64,000 bases of DNA from Microbacterium sp. Leaf320 (GCF_001423485.1 NZ_LMOD01000004.1:62001-126000); one strand, 5' to 3'; positions 15,202-23,333 are shown, numbered from the stretch's first letter. Program-made: numbers and translations. The notes: generated by a model from the letters alone, not told the origin.

Positions 15202-15370
15202 CCTCACGAGCGTGTCGACATCGGCACTCAACGCCGAGCTCGCGCGACGCGGCGCAACGCCCCGCTGCCAGTGCGGGAAATGGGGGACGCGCATGTCCGC
15301 GTGGGACCACGACGGCTACGCCCTCCGGTGTGCCGGTTGCTTACGCATCGTCCGGCGGTGCACATGCTGA
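15194..15370 (+). CDS. Zinc-ribbon microprotein (58 aa)
   Basis: GTG start within an eight-base overlap. Has CQCGKWG, CAGCLR and a terminal CTC, enough ligands for a zinc ribbon, preceded by LNAELARRGA helix. Not further recognised. Confidence 0.6.
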   Translation: MADLTSVSTSALNAELARRGATPRCQCGKWGTRMSAWDHDGYALRCAGCLRIVRRCTC

Positions 15371-15564
15371 CCGAAGGGAAAGAAGAAGTGACCGAGAAGC
15401 CGGGAATTGCTGAGGCGACAGAGCGCCTCGAACGCGCGAAGGCCGCGCTCAAGAGCGCACGCGTCCCCTACGATGCCGCGCTCAAGGAACGCGACGACGC
15501 ACTCCGTGACCTCGAACGCCTCCGAGCCCCGAAGCCGCGCACCGACTTCCCGTTCTGCGGGTGA
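15364..15564 (+). CDS. Coiled-coil microprotein (66 aa)
   Basis: Residues 14-55 form one long amphipathic helix (IAEATERLERAKAALKSARV and onward) and the protein ends FPFCG. ATG 15364 overlaps the previous stop; a GTG at 15388 with GGGAAAGAAG before it is an alternative start. Confidence 0.55.
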   Translation: MLTEGKEEVTEKPGIAEATERLERAKAALKSARVPYDAALKERDDALRDLERLRAPKPRTDFPFCG

Positions 15565-15572
15565 GGCGGAAC

Positions 15573-15998
15573 ATGCCCATCCGAGCAGAAGAACGAGCCC
15601 GCTACCCGGAGGACTGGGACACCATCTCAGCCCAGACGAAGCACCGAGCCGGGTGGCGGTGCGAATGCGAGGGGGAGTGCGGACGCGGCACGCACGAGGG
15701 CCGGTGCCCGAACCTGCACCACCTGCCGGCGTACGGCACCGGCTCTCGCGTGGTCCTCACCACCGCGCACCTCAACCACACCCCCGAGGACTGCCGCCCC
15801 GAGAACCTCAAAGCCATGTGCCAGGGATGTCACCTGCACTACGACAAGGAACACCACGCCGAGACACGTCGGCGCCGAACGGAGCTCGTCGAGGAAGCCC
15901 GCCGAGAGAACAAGGCGCGGTACGACGCCGAGGTGACTGCGGTGTTCAGCGCAGCTCGCCGAGCAAATAACGCCCGAACCCAAGGAGACACACGATGA
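15573..15998 (+). CDS. HNH endonuclease (141 aa)
   Basis: Begins [15 protein letters not shown], the usual opening of actinophage HNH proteins, so ATG 15573 is preferred over the GTG at 15561. Zinc cysteines CECEGECG, then RCPNLHH, the HNH core [13 protein letters not shown], and [19 protein letters not shown]. The C-terminal 45 residues are a charged helix. Probable nicking or cutting enzyme, second of the free-standing HNH genes here. Confidence 0.85.
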   Translation: MPIRAEERARYPEDWDTISAQTKHRAGWRCECEGECGRGTHEGRCPNLHHLPAYGTGSRVVLTTAHLNHTPEDCRPENLKAMCQGCHLHYDKEHHAETRRRRTELVEEARRENKARYDAEVTAVFSAARRANNARTQGDTR

Positions 15999-16552
15999 CC
16001 ACGTTCGATGACCGTGTGAACGAAGCCGAAGAGCTCGTCCGCAGCACCCAGTTCGGCTCGACATCGATGCTGCAACGCAAGATGCGGATCGGGCTGGTTG
16101 AAGCCGGACGCGTGATGGATGCCCTCGAGCAGCGCGGCGTCGTTAGCGCCGCCGAGGGCGCACGGGCGCGCGAGGTGCTCATGCCCCCACCGACGCCACC
16201 GACGCCGGCAGAGATCCTCGCGCGATCCGTCGCCCGACTGATCGCATCAAGTACGCCCTCCGACGCACCAAGCACTGAGCAGGTGAAACAGCGGTACACC
16301 GAGCACCGATACGGCTACGGCGCCGACTTCGACGCATGGCTCGCAGCGCACGAACGCGAGGTCGCCGCATCCGCGCTCGAGCGAGCCGCCGAGCACCTCG
16401 ATGCAGAGTGTCAGAACCTCCCGCACTGGCCCGGGAGAACCCGCGACCCGGCCCGCATCGAAGCGTTCGCGAACGGCGTGGTCGACTCGACGATCGCCCT
16501 CCGCGCGCGCGCCGCCACCATCCGAACCGAAGGAGAGAAGAACCATGCCTGA
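15995..16552 (+). CDS. Free-standing FtsK-gamma winged-helix protein
   Basis: Residues 10-62 closely follow the FtsK gamma domain: [20 protein letters not shown], then [20 protein letters not shown], then EGARAREVL. In FtsK this winged helix reads KOPS sequences and activates XerD. No motor or membrane domain is present. A Pro-rich linker (MPPPTPPTP) joins it to a helical part that shares FDAWLAAHE with the gene at 14433. The phage may use it to bind host polarity sequences or interfere with Xer/FtsK; this is inference. 185 aa. Confidence 0.8.
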   Translation: MTTFDDRVNEAEELVRSTQFGSTSMLQRKMRIGLVEAGRVMDALEQRGVVSAAEGARAREVLMPPPTPPTPAEILARSVARLIASSTPSDAPSTEQVKQRYTEHRYGYGADFDAWLAAHEREVAASALERAAEHLDAECQNLPHWPGRTRDPARIEAFANGVVDSTIALRARAATIRTEGEKNHA

Positions 16553-16805
16553 CGCCGAACCCACACGGATCATCTTGCACCCGGGGACCCCCGTCTACTC
16601 CGAGCGGGCCTACTACGTGCGACGACTGAAACGCGACCCGCACGACCGACAAAACCCATCGCGACCGTTTGAGACGCCACCCTGGCCAACGGGCGACGTG
16701 GCAGAGATCCTCGAAGACGCCGAGACAGGTCTGCTTGTCACCAACGCTCCACGGTTCGAACGGTGGATCGCGGGTCTCACAGGATCGAACGCATCTGATG
16801 GCTGA
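16545..16805 (+). CDS. Hypothetical phage protein (86 aa)
   Basis: AGGAGAGAAGAACC precedes the ATG. Small basic protein with paired Tyr ([11 protein letters not shown]) and a C-terminal alpha segment. Not recognised. Confidence 0.6.
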   Translation: MPDAEPTRIILHPGTPVYSERAYYVRRLKRDPHDRQNPSRPFETPPWPTGDVAEILEDAETGLLVTNAPRFERWIAGLTGSNASDG

Positions 16806-16935
16806 CATCCTCAGCCCAGACTGCAGGGACGGGAAGTGCGCCGCCTGTATCGGTGACGCATGGAACGACACCACCGACGAAGCGACCGTGTGTGAACACG
16901 CATGCCACGACATCGAGAAGGACAGCGATGACTGA
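16798..16935 (+). CDS. Cysteine-rich microprotein (45 aa)
   Basis: Overlaps both neighbours by eight bases. Sequence CRDGKCAACIGDAW and CEHACHD provides about five Cys and two His, the pattern of a tiny zinc-binding peptide common in this phage group. Function unknown. Confidence 0.6.
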   Translation: MADILSPDCRDGKCAACIGDAWNDTTDEATVCEHACHDIEKDSDD

Positions 16936-17038
16936 ATGGTGGCAGCTAGTTTTCGCGTCAGCGCTCGGCTCCATCCCGGGCTTGATCTTGATCTTCACTC
17001 TCGGGTGGTACTGCCGAGGCAGATGGGAGGACTCGTGA
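16928..17038 (+). CDS. Single-pass membrane microprotein (36 aa)
   Basis: Hydrophobic residues 6-28 (LVFASALGSIPGLILIFTLG) followed by a positively charged end. GTGA overlap with the next membrane gene suggests that the two act together. Function unknown. Confidence 0.55.
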   Translation: MTEWWQLVFASALGSIPGLILIFTLGWYCRGRWEDS

Positions 17039-17442
17039 AGGGGATCGGGCTGGGGCTTCTCTTGGTTGCCCCGTTCATGGTCGTGTGCTTCTGGCTCATG
17101 GCGATCGACCTGATGCCTATCGGCATCGCCGTGTTGCTCCTTCCCGCCGTATGGGGGCTCGTCAGCATGTGGCGAGACGAACGGTCAGCGAAGCGGAAGG
17201 TGAAGGAACCAGCCGGTATGGCGAGAACCGTCCACCTTGACTCCACTCACGGGGAACTCGAGCAGACGCCAGAGTGGTGGGACCGCCAGTACCAGGCCCT
17301 CGAACGGAAGCACATTCCCCGCGACGCGGCCAGCCACGACGGACACAGCATCGTCGACCAGCGCACGTACGCCAGCACGACCGCGCGTCGTCACTGCACG
17401 GACTGCTGCATCGAGATCGACCCCTATGAGGAGGATCGGTGA
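17035..17442 (+). CDS. Two-pass membrane protein with Cys-containing tail (135 aa)
   Basis: GTG 17035 follows GGGAGG. Two membrane helices (about residues 2-22 and 25-45) precede a soluble tail with a terminal CTDCCIEIDP. Coupled with the microprotein before it. Might form a small membrane complex; no family recognised. Confidence 0.65.
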   Translation: MKGIGLGLLLVAPFMVVCFWLMAIDLMPIGIAVLLLPAVWGLVSMWRDERSAKRKVKEPAGMARTVHLDSTHGELEQTPEWWDRQYQALERKHIPRDAASHDGHSIVDQRTYASTTARRHCTDCCIEIDPYEEDR

Positions 17443-17669
17443 TGGCGATCATCACGCACTACACGCAGGAGCAGCGCAACAACCAGGCCGAACGCATCGG
17501 CGCCCTGTTCGTCCTCCCCGACGCAGGCATGAAGATGACCCGCGAAGGGTGGCGAATGGAGGGATGGGGCGATGAGGTCCAGCTGACCGTCGAGCTCGTG
17601 ACGTTCATCACTAAGGAGGAAGCAGAAGCGATCCTCAACGCCACCCCAATCGCCCAGGACGACCAATGA
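17442..17669 (+). CDS. Hypothetical phage protein (75 aa)
   Basis: TGATG overlap; ATG 17442 preferred over the GTG one codon earlier because GAGGAGG spacing fits it better. Alpha/beta, acidic C-terminus, no cysteines. Not recognised. Confidence 0.6.
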   Translation: MAIITHYTQEQRNNQAERIGALFVLPDAGMKMTREGWRMEGWGDEVQLTVELVTFITKEEAEAILNATPIAQDDQ

Positions 17670-17887
17670 GCACCGACACCATCGAGAAGCCCGACACGAT
17701 CACCACCGACGCCGGCGACCACGACCTCTTCGCGCACTACGCCCGCAAGCAGGACATCGAACGATCTATGTTCGAAGGCGTGGAGATCACCGCGCTCTGC
17801 GGAAAGAAGTGGCGGCCGGCGCGCGACTTCACGAAGTACCCCGTCTGCGGCACCTGCAAGGACATCCTCGAAAGGATTCCCGAGTGA
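17666..17887 (+). CDS. DUF3039-like protein
   Basis: 73 aa. HYARKQDIERSMFEG and ITALCGKKWRPARDFTKYPV followed by CGTCKDILE match DUF3039, a small single-zinc-ribbon family otherwise carried on most actinobacterial chromosomes. Known biological role: none established. Its presence in a prophage suggests host-gene capture or mimicry. ATGA overlap upstream. Confidence 0.75.
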   Translation: MSTDTIEKPDTITTDAGDHDLFAHYARKQDIERSMFEGVEITALCGKKWRPARDFTKYPVCGTCKDILERIPE

Positions 17888-18132
17888 CCACCCAATCCGA
17901 CTACATCAGATCCGACGAGCTCGACGAAGCGGCCGTTCCGATCGCCTGGCTCCCGAAACTCTTCAACGTGTCCGAGTCGACGATCCGACGGTGGATACGC
18001 GCCGATGACATCACCACATTCGACCACCCAACGGAACAGACCCGACCGGGGATGCCGGATCGGGCGATTCGATATGGGGATATCCCATCGAAAGAATCAC
18101 ATTCGACACGCTGGCACCGTCGAACAGAGTGA
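17884..18132 (+). CDS. MerR/excisionase-type HTH protein (82 aa)
   Basis: GTGA overlap with the DUF3039-like gene. Residues 20-45 (PIAWLPKLFNVSESTIRRWI) form a MerR/Xis-like helix-turn-helix. It is the last gene before a 497-base non-coding stretch. Could be a transcriptional regulator or directionality factor; no integrase is nearby to support the latter. Confidence 0.7.
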   Translation: MTTQSDYIRSDELDEAAVPIAWLPKLFNVSESTIRRWIRADDITTFDHPTEQTRPGMPDRAIRYGDIPSKESHSTRWHRRTE

Positions 18133-18180
18133 CCGCTAGCCTGATAGAGTTCATCTAGGTTGAGTTCTCTCTACCCACCA

Positions 18181-18204
18181 CCCTCGGATCACATCCGGGG
18201 GTTT
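18181..18204 (+). terminator. Hairpin with short U-run
   Basis: CCCTCGGAT and ATCCGGGGG pair over nine bases (one G-T) with a three-base loop, followed by TTTCGTCGTT. Probably ends the long early transcript that finishes at 18132. Confidence 0.6.
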
Positions 18205-18392
18205 CGTCGTTAAGAACCCCTCCCGTCGTGCCGGTTGATCCCCAGTCCTGGCTAGCGCGGTCGCAGGGCAGCCGCACAGCAACGCGGCGCACAACCCCGA
18301 AGAGCCGGACTACATCGCCGGAGCGCACCTGTTGGCGTGCATAGGGGTGACAACTACACACGCCCGAGCCAGTTCGGCTGCGGCGGGCACAT

Positions 18393-18465
18393 TCCGGGAT
18401 AGCTCAGATGGCAGAGCAGCGCACTGTTAATGCGCGGGTCGTAGGTTCGAGCCCTGCTCCCGGAG
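18393..18465 (+). tRNA. tRNA-Asn(GTT), phage-borne
   Basis: Acceptor TCCGGGA pairs with TCCCGGA, D-arm AGCTCAGATGGCAGAGC, anticodon stem GCGCA/TGCGC around CTGTTAA (anticodon GTT), and GGTTCGAGCCC T-arm. CCA is not encoded. It sits in the middle of the phage genome, so it is a phage tRNA and not the integration site. Confidence 0.92.
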
Positions 18466-18628
18466 CAATGCGAGGTCAGACGGAAGCCCAGGCAGTCGGA
18501 CGGTGCACCCCTCGCAGAAGACCCTCGGCCCGGTTGGAGAAACCGGAGCAACGCAGTCTGCTGTCTGCGGCCCAGGGCAACCTTTCACACTTTCCCTTCG
18601 ACCTCACCCTCACCTTGAGGAGACGATC

Positions 18629-18823
18629 GTGCATGTCATCAGCGTTGATGCAGACGAGTGCGACGCCTGCCCCTCGGAAGCGCACGTGAAGGCGTACCTG
18701 TACGCACGCATGCCATCAGGCAACACGGTTTCCTACTGTGCACATCACGGAACCGAATACCTCGAACAGCTGACCCGCCAAGCCTCAGCGATCATCGACC
18801 TTCGACACCAAGTCCACGCGTGA
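18629..18823 (+). CDS. DUF7455-like zinc microprotein (64 aa)
   Basis: TTGAGGAG precedes the GTG. CDACPSEAHVKAYLYARMPS, then CAHHGTEY, matches a small actinobacterial/actinophage family (DUF7455 type) with C-x2-C and C-x2-H ligands flanking a beta hairpin. Often encoded near sigma-factor genes in hosts, but the role is unknown. First gene after the non-coding interval. Confidence 0.7.
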   Translation: MHVISVDADECDACPSEAHVKAYLYARMPSGNTVSYCAHHGTEYLEQLTRQASAIIDLRHQVHA

Positions 18824-18866
18824 TAACCGCACAGGGCATTAATCCCGAATCATGCACGGAGACGGA

Positions 18867-19061
18867 ATGAAGATCACGTTCGGCATCGCCGCCGGCATCA
18901 CCCTCTCGATCGTGGTCTACGCGATGAAGCAACCCACACTCGACCACGTCCGACACTTCCTCCAATGGGTGTTCACCCGCGTGGAGGTCCGGACGCATCC
19001 CGACTGCCAGCCGCGCTTCCGCAGCTGGCACAAGGGAGTCATGACGGAAGGACCGTGGTGA
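18867..19061 (+). CDS. Membrane-anchored microprotein (64 aa)
   Basis: GGAGACGGA precedes the ATG. Residues 2-20 (ITFGIAAGITLSIVVYA) are a membrane anchor, the remainder basic and soluble. GTGA overlap with the next gene. Not recognised. Confidence 0.6.
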   Translation: MKITFGIAAGITLSIVVYAMKQPTLDHVRHFLQWVFTRVEVRTHPDCQPRFRSWHKGVMTEGPW

Positions 19062-19198
19062 GCGACGTACGCGAAGTGACTGAATGGCACGAGGCCGCGG
19101 CCGAACGCCTGCGCGAGCGCATCATGGACATGACTTACGCGGCCAGCATCCCCGCCTTCACCCAGCGTTTCACGACAGGCCTCAGTGATGAGCGCTAA
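19058..19198 (+). CDS. Hypothetical microprotein (46 aa)
   Basis: GTGA overlap. Mostly one amphipathic helix (VTEWHEAAAERLRERIMDM). Overlaps the next gene by 11 bases. Not recognised. Confidence 0.5.
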   Translation: MSDVREVTEWHEAAAERLRERIMDMTYAASIPAFTQRFTTGLSDER

Positions 19199-19337
19199 CG
19201 ATAAGGTCGCTGCCGCGCTCGGCCCGAACCATGACGCGGTACGCAACGACCTCATCAGACGCCGCGAGCTCAAGAAGCTGACCAAGCCCGAGCTGATCAC
19301 CCTCGTCGTGAAGCTCGAACGCCAGCATGGCCACTGA
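19188..19337 (+). CDS. Hypothetical helical microprotein (49 aa)
   Basis: Charged helical protein (DLIRRRELKKLTKPELITLV). It overlaps both neighbours by 11 bases. The frame was read directly; support is overlap pattern and codon use rather than homology. Confidence 0.5.
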   Translation: MSANDKVAAALGPNHDAVRNDLIRRRELKKLTKPELITLVVKLERQHGH

Positions 19338-19488
19338 ACTCAGATCATCGAACTGCGCACGCTGCCACCGACCCATCACCTACCCCACCACCGGCACAGT
19401 GACGTGCCCATGCGGTGTCCGCATCCACGCCACCACCCCACTCACCGAGTGGGAAGCGGCTCTACTCACACGCGAATGGGCACGATGA
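19327..19488 (+). CDS. Zinc-ribbon microprotein (53 aa)
   Basis: CARCHRP and CPCGVR give a four-cysteine ribbon; the C-terminal half is an amphipathic helix (TEWEAALLTREWAR). Ends in an ATGA overlap with the next gene. Function unknown. Confidence 0.55.
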   Translation: MATELRSSNCARCHRPITYPTTGTVTCPCGVRIHATTPLTEWEAALLTREWAR

Positions 19489-19643
19489 ACGCATACGAGT
19501 GCGAAGGCTGCCAAGAGGTCTACACCTCGTACCGGGCCATGATGCTCTGCGAAGAATCAGACTTCGCCGACGCCGTCGCCGCGAGGAAGAACCACGTCAG
19601 CCCCCGCATCATGCGACCCATGCACGCATGGGGTGACGGCTGA
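19485..19643 (+). CDS. Hypothetical microprotein with CEGC motif (52 aa)
   Basis: ATGA overlap with the zinc-ribbon gene. CEGCQEVYTSYRAMMLCEE at residues 6-24 resembles a small Cys-containing phage protein. Not recognised. Confidence 0.55.
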   Translation: MNAYECEGCQEVYTSYRAMMLCEESDFADAVAARKNHVSPRIMRPMHAWGDG

Positions 19644-19644
19644 C

Positions 19645-19971
19645 ATGCGTGTCTGCTCCGAGCCAGGATGCCCAACCCTCATCCCGAAGGACGAGGGCAT
19701 GCGCTGCAAGACACACCGCAGCGCACACGAGAAGCGTCGAGGCACACGACAGCAGCGAGGCTACGACGCCGGCCACGACCGCCTCCGCGCACAGTGGGCA
19801 CCGAAGGTAGCAACCGGCAGCGTCACATGCTGGCGCTGCGGTGAACCCATCACCCCCACCGAACCATGGGACCTCGGACACGACGACAACGACCGTCGCC
19901 ACTACCGCGGACCAGAGCACGCCAACCGTTGCAACCGCAGCGCAGCCGGACGCAAGTCCCACGAACAGTAG
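19645..19971 (+). CDS. HNH endonuclease next to terminase (108 aa)
   Basis: Zinc site CSEPGCPTLIP with CKTH, then GYDAGHDRLRAQWAP, CWRCGEPI, and the nuclease core WDLGHDDNDRRHYRGPEHA followed by RCNRSAAGR. This HNH type is encoded immediately upstream of terminase in many actinophages and in HK97-like phages takes part in packaging cleavage. ATG 19645 is preferred over a GTG four codons earlier. A second HNH-like gene intervenes before terminase here. Confidence 0.85.
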   Translation: MRVCSEPGCPTLIPKDEGMRCKTHRSAHEKRRGTRQQRGYDAGHDRLRAQWAPKVATGSVTCWRCGEPITPTEPWDLGHDDNDRRHYRGPEHANRCNRSAAGRKSHEQ

Positions 19972-19975
19972 ATCG

Positions 19976-20030
19976 CTCACCTGTCGGGGTGAGAGCCCAC
20001 GCACCGGACTGATCCCCGGTGGCGGTGGGC
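19976..20030 (+). other. Two adjacent stem-loops between HNH genes
   Basis: CTCACC/GGTGAG encloses a six-base loop; one base later GCCCAC-g-CACCGG pairs with CCGGTG-gcg-GTGGGC. The pair lies in the gap between two HNH genes, 35 bases before the second start. It may be a terminator, an mRNA regulatory element or a homing-target remnant. Confidence 0.5.
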
Positions 20031-20064
20031 ACTACTCATACCCACCGACATGGGAGACGAAGCC

Positions 20065-20934
20065 ATGCCACACGGCTCAAGCGACAGCAAGACCGCACTG
20101 TGCACCATTGACGGATGCGGCAAGCCGCGGCGTGCACGAGGACTCTGCATCGGCCACTACAACGCCGAGCACCGCACACCGAACCCGACCGCTCAGTTCG
20201 CCTGCGCACACTGCGGCTCGGCTTTCATCACCGAGCGGGCACGTGCGAACAGGTACAAGAACCTCTACTGCTCAGACCAATGCAAAGGCGCGGCGCTGAC
20301 CAGCCCTCGAACCGAGCTGCCTGCCGATCACTGGGCGCGATGGTACGGGCGCTCATCCACACTCTTCGTACGCGAGTGCATCGGATGCCACGACCTGTTC
20401 GCCACGGCCGTCGAGACGAAGCAGCGTTGCGCCAGAGGGTGCGACGGCAAGAACCCGCTCACACGATTCACATGCGGAACCTGCGTCGACTGCGGCATAG
20501 CGTTCACCGCTGAGACCAACGGCTCACCAATCCGATACTGCTCAGACCGCTGTGCACGGCGAGTAGCAAGGCGCCGTCGCCGAGCACTCGAGCACAACGC
20601 GCCCGGTGACTTCCGGTACTCACAGATCATGCGTCAGTACCAACGCCAGGGCAACGTCTGCGCATACTGCAAGCAACCAGCCGACGGCCTACCAGATCCC
20701 GAGCACGTGCTCGCGCTCAGCCGAGGCGGACGCAACGACATGAGTAACCTCGTGGCTTCATGCCGAGCCTGCAACGCAGACAAGATCGACCTCACCCTGA
20801 GCGAGTGGAAGATCAGCCGTGAACGTCGCGGACTCCCACCTGTAGACACAGAGCTACACGCACCCGAGTACCGACACCTCGCACACAATGAACCGACCTC
20901 GCCGGCCTACTCTCTCGCCGCCCAAGCGGCATAG
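20065..20934 (+). CDS. HNH endonuclease with tandem zinc ribbons, homing-like
   Basis: ATG 20065 is chosen because GGGAG lies eight bases before it. The first 170 residues hold four zinc-ribbon-like repeats (CTIDGCGKPRRARGLC, CAHCG...CSDQC, CIGC...C, CVDCG...CSDRC). The end has an HNH core: CAYCKQPADGL, DPEHVLALSRGG, NLVASCRACN. This architecture is typical of phage homing endonucleases, and its A/C-rich codon use differs from the terminase genes that follow. 289 aa. Probably a selfish insertion at the packaging region. Confidence 0.8.
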   Translation: MPHGSSDSKTALCTIDGCGKPRRARGLCIGHYNAEHRTPNPTAQFACAHCGSAFITERARANRYKNLYCSDQCKGAALTSPRTELPADHWARWYGRSSTLFVRECIGCHDLFATAVETKQRCARGCDGKNPLTRFTCGTCVDCGIAFTAETNGSPIRYCSDRCARRVARRRRRALEHNAPGDFRYSQIMRQYQRQGNVCAYCKQPADGLPDPEHVLALSRGGRNDMSNLVASCRACNADKIDLTLSEWKISRERRGLPPVDTELHAPEYRHLAHNEPTSPAYSLAAQAA

Positions 20935-21054
20935 GGGGGTTGACCTCTAGGGCATCCCTTACCGAACCGCCGGAGAAGCCTTTCTATGGTGCGGAGGGTT
21001 CAGAAGTTTCCATTCGGGCCGTCCGCGGCCGTTGACCTGTGAGGTGGCGTGCTG

Positions 21055-21597
21055 ATGGCTAAGGGTGGTGCACGGAATCGTTCTGGCCCTCAGGCTGACC
21101 CGAATTCGGGTCGTTCTGATCGGCGTGGGTTCAAGCTGACGGCTCTGCCTTCGGAGGGTTACACCTCGGAGGCGCCGGAGTTCCCGCTCGAACCTATCCA
21201 GCTCTTCACGGAGTACAGGGTCGACGGCGAGAAGGTGAAGTCGTTCGACGAAGGTGGAACGAGCGCGTTCCGGTCTCGCGAATCCGCGGTGTGGGCTGAG
21301 GCATGGCGCAGCCCGCAGGCGTGTGCGTGGTCGATGCAGTCTTGGCGGTGGCCGATCGTGGCTGAGTACTGCCGTCTCAAGACGGTTGTTGAGCTCGACC
21401 CGTCCGCTTCAGCGTCTCTGGTGGCGCAGCTGCACCGGTACCGGGATCAGATCGGTTTGACGCCGGCTGGTCTGAGGGAGAACGGCTGGGCGATCGCTGT
21501 CGACGAAGTTGGCGTGAAGCGTGACGAGAAAGTGGAAGCGGCACCGGCATCCTCGAGGGCGCCGCGTCGCCTGAGGGCTGTCGATGGAGCAGGCTGA
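21055..21597 (+). CDS. Terminase small subunit
   Basis: ATG 21055 follows GAGGTGG. The opening AKGGARNRSGPQADPNSGRS is the conserved start of actinophage small terminases of the P27 type; the remainder is helical (WRSPQACAWSMQSWRWPIVA). It would bind the packaging site and recruit the large subunit, whose gene overlaps by 14 bases. 180 aa. Confidence 0.85.
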   Translation: MAKGGARNRSGPQADPNSGRSDRRGFKLTALPSEGYTSEAPEFPLEPIQLFTEYRVDGEKVKSFDEGGTSAFRSRESAVWAEAWRSPQACAWSMQSWRWPIVAEYCRLKTVVELDPSASASLVAQLHRYRDQIGLTPAGLRENGWAIAVDEVGVKRDEKVEAAPASSRAPRRLRAVDGAG

Positions 21598-23320
21598 GTT
21601 CGTCGTTGACTTTCCGACGCTCGGTGATCTGGGTGATGCGTGGATCACGCGTCATTGTCGGGTTCCGGATGGTTTCACCCGTGGTCGTGCGTTCCAGATG
21701 GCGGACTGGCAGTTCTGGTGCCATGCGAACCGGTACCGCATCCGCCGGGATGCGTCGTTCGTTCCTCCGGAGCTGGTCGGTCCTGACAAGCCCCCGGTGC
21801 TGAACCAGGCGTTCTTCTACCAGCAGACGCTCGTCGTCGCCCCGCAGAAGACAGGCAAGGGCCCGTTCTCGGCGTCGCAGGTGGCGTTCGAAGCAGCTGG
21901 CCCGTCCGTGTTCGGCGGGTGGGCGGCTGGTGGTGAGGTCTACTCTTGCGCTGACAACGGCTGCCCCTGTGGGTGGGAAGACGCCCCCGATCGGTACGTG
22001 TACCTCGAGGGTGAGCCGATGGGGATGCGGCATCCGTCGCCCCTGATCCAGATCACCGCGAACTCGGCCGAGCAAGCGGACAACATCTACAAGCCGCTGC
22101 GGGCGATGATCAACCTCGGGCCGCTCCGTCACCTGTTGGCGGTGCGTGAGGGGTTCATCCGCATCCTGGGGCTGTCCGATCAGGACGACCTCGACCGCAT
22201 CGACGTTGTCACGTCCTCTGCGCGGTCCCGACTCGGTAACCCGATCTCGGATGCTGAGCAGGACGAGGCGGGCCTGTACACGAAGTCGAACAAGATGGTC
22301 GACGTCGCGGACACGCAGGCGCGTGGTGCCGCAGGTATGGGTGGTCGCACCCACCTGACCACAAACGCGTGGGACCCGTCCGAAAACTCGTACGCGCAGA
22401 TGATCTTCGAGGCGCAAGAGCCCGACGTGTTCATCTTCTACCGCGACCCCGACAAGGCGTTGCGTGGTGAAGACGGACGGCCGCTCGACTACAAGAAGGT
22501 CGCTGACCGTCGCCGCATTCACGAATACGCCTATGAGGGTTCATGGTGGGTGAACCTCGATTCGATTGAGGCACTCGCGCGGAAGCTGATGAAGCGCGAT
22601 CCGGAACAGGCTGAGCGGTTCTTCGGTAACCGGCTCGTCGCCGGCCACGGCAAGTGGCTTGAAGACGGGCAGTGGGAAGCGAAAGCCGCCCCGGGCCGGA
22701 CGCTCGCGAAGCGGGCACCGGTCACTGGTGGTTTCGACGGGTCGAACAACGACGACTACACCGGCATTCGCCTTGAGTTGCTCCCGGATCTGTTCCAGTT
22801 CACCCCGACGTACGGTCCCGACGAGCGGAAGACGCTCTGGAACCCTGCCGAATGGGGTGGTCAGATCCCTCGCGGTGAAGTGATGGTCGCGTGGCGGGAG
22901 ATCGCGAAGCGGTTCGACCTGATCCGCGTCTACCTCGACCCGTTCCTCTACGACAGCGAAATCGACTCGCTTGCCGCGGAGTTCGGTGACGACGTGTTCG
23001 TGAAGTGGGCGACCAACCGGCCTGTGCCGATGCATGCCGCTCTCGAGCGGTTGAAGGTCGACCTCGACAACGACGACTCGGACTTCACCCACGACGGCGA
23101 CGAAGAAGTGCGCACGCACATGCGGAACGCTCGAATCCGCCCCACCACGGTCGACAAGACCAGTGGCGTCAAGCGGTACGTGATCGGGAAGCCCTTCGGG
23201 GAAGACCACCGAAAGATCGACTACGCCATGTCCAGTGTGCTCGCCCACGAGGCGGCGATGGATGCTCTCGCCTCCGGGTGGAAGCCCAAGAAGTCCAGCA
23301 AGGTCCGCGTCTGGCGGTGA
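21584..23320 (+). CDS. Terminase large subunit
   Basis: 578 aa. ATPase Walker A-like VVAPQKTGKG at residues 84-93, Walker B region near LDRIDVVTSSA, and RNase H-fold nuclease beginning GGFDGSNNDDYTG at about 382-394, with VYLDPFLYD and a late DYAMSS acidic site. It docks on the portal, pumps DNA into the prohead and cuts it. A Cys-rich CADNGCPCGW insert in the ATPase is unusual and may bind metal. Confidence 0.93.
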   Translation: MEQAEFVVDFPTLGDLGDAWITRHCRVPDGFTRGRAFQMADWQFWCHANRYRIRRDASFVPPELVGPDKPPVLNQAFFYQQTLVVAPQKTGKGPFSASQVAFEAAGPSVFGGWAAGGEVYSCADNGCPCGWEDAPDRYVYLEGEPMGMRHPSPLIQITANSAEQADNIYKPLRAMINLGPLRHLLAVREGFIRILGLSDQDDLDRIDVVTSSARSRLGNPISDAEQDEAGLYTKSNKMVDVADTQARGAAGMGGRTHLTTNAWDPSENSYAQMIFEAQEPDVFIFYRDPDKALRGEDGRPLDYKKVADRRRIHEYAYEGSWWVNLDSIEALARKLMKRDPEQAERFFGNRLVAGHGKWLEDGQWEAKAAPGRTLAKRAPVTGGFDGSNNDDYTGIRLELLPDLFQFTPTYGPDERKTLWNPAEWGGQIPRGEVMVAWREIAKRFDLIRVYLDPFLYDSEIDSLAAEFGDDVFVKWATNRPVPMHAALERLKVDLDNDDSDFTHDGDEEVRTHMRNARIRPTTVDKTSGVKRYVIGKPFGEDHRKIDYAMSSVLAHEAAMDALASGWKPKKSSKVRVWR

Positions 23321-23333
23321 GAGGGGGACGGTC

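Larger units (their letters stand above)
18133..18628 (+). other. Non-coding interval with hairpin and tRNA
   Basis: Nearly 500 bases with no credible gene on either strand. It holds a hairpin at 18181-18204 and a tRNA-Asn. The rest, including 18205-18392 and 18466-18620, shows no further tRNA (no second TTCGA arm) and no clear promoter. The tract may carry the leader of the next transcription unit. Confidence 0.6.

Noticed and set aside
20935..21054. A cos site before the terminase gene
   Set aside because: The 120-base gap has an imperfect dyad near 20960-21005, but nothing distinctive enough to tell cos from pac or from a promoter region.
21377..22522. A 381-codon minus-strand frame opposite terminase
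   Set aside because: Antisense to the terminase ATPase motifs, no start context and no recognisable domain.
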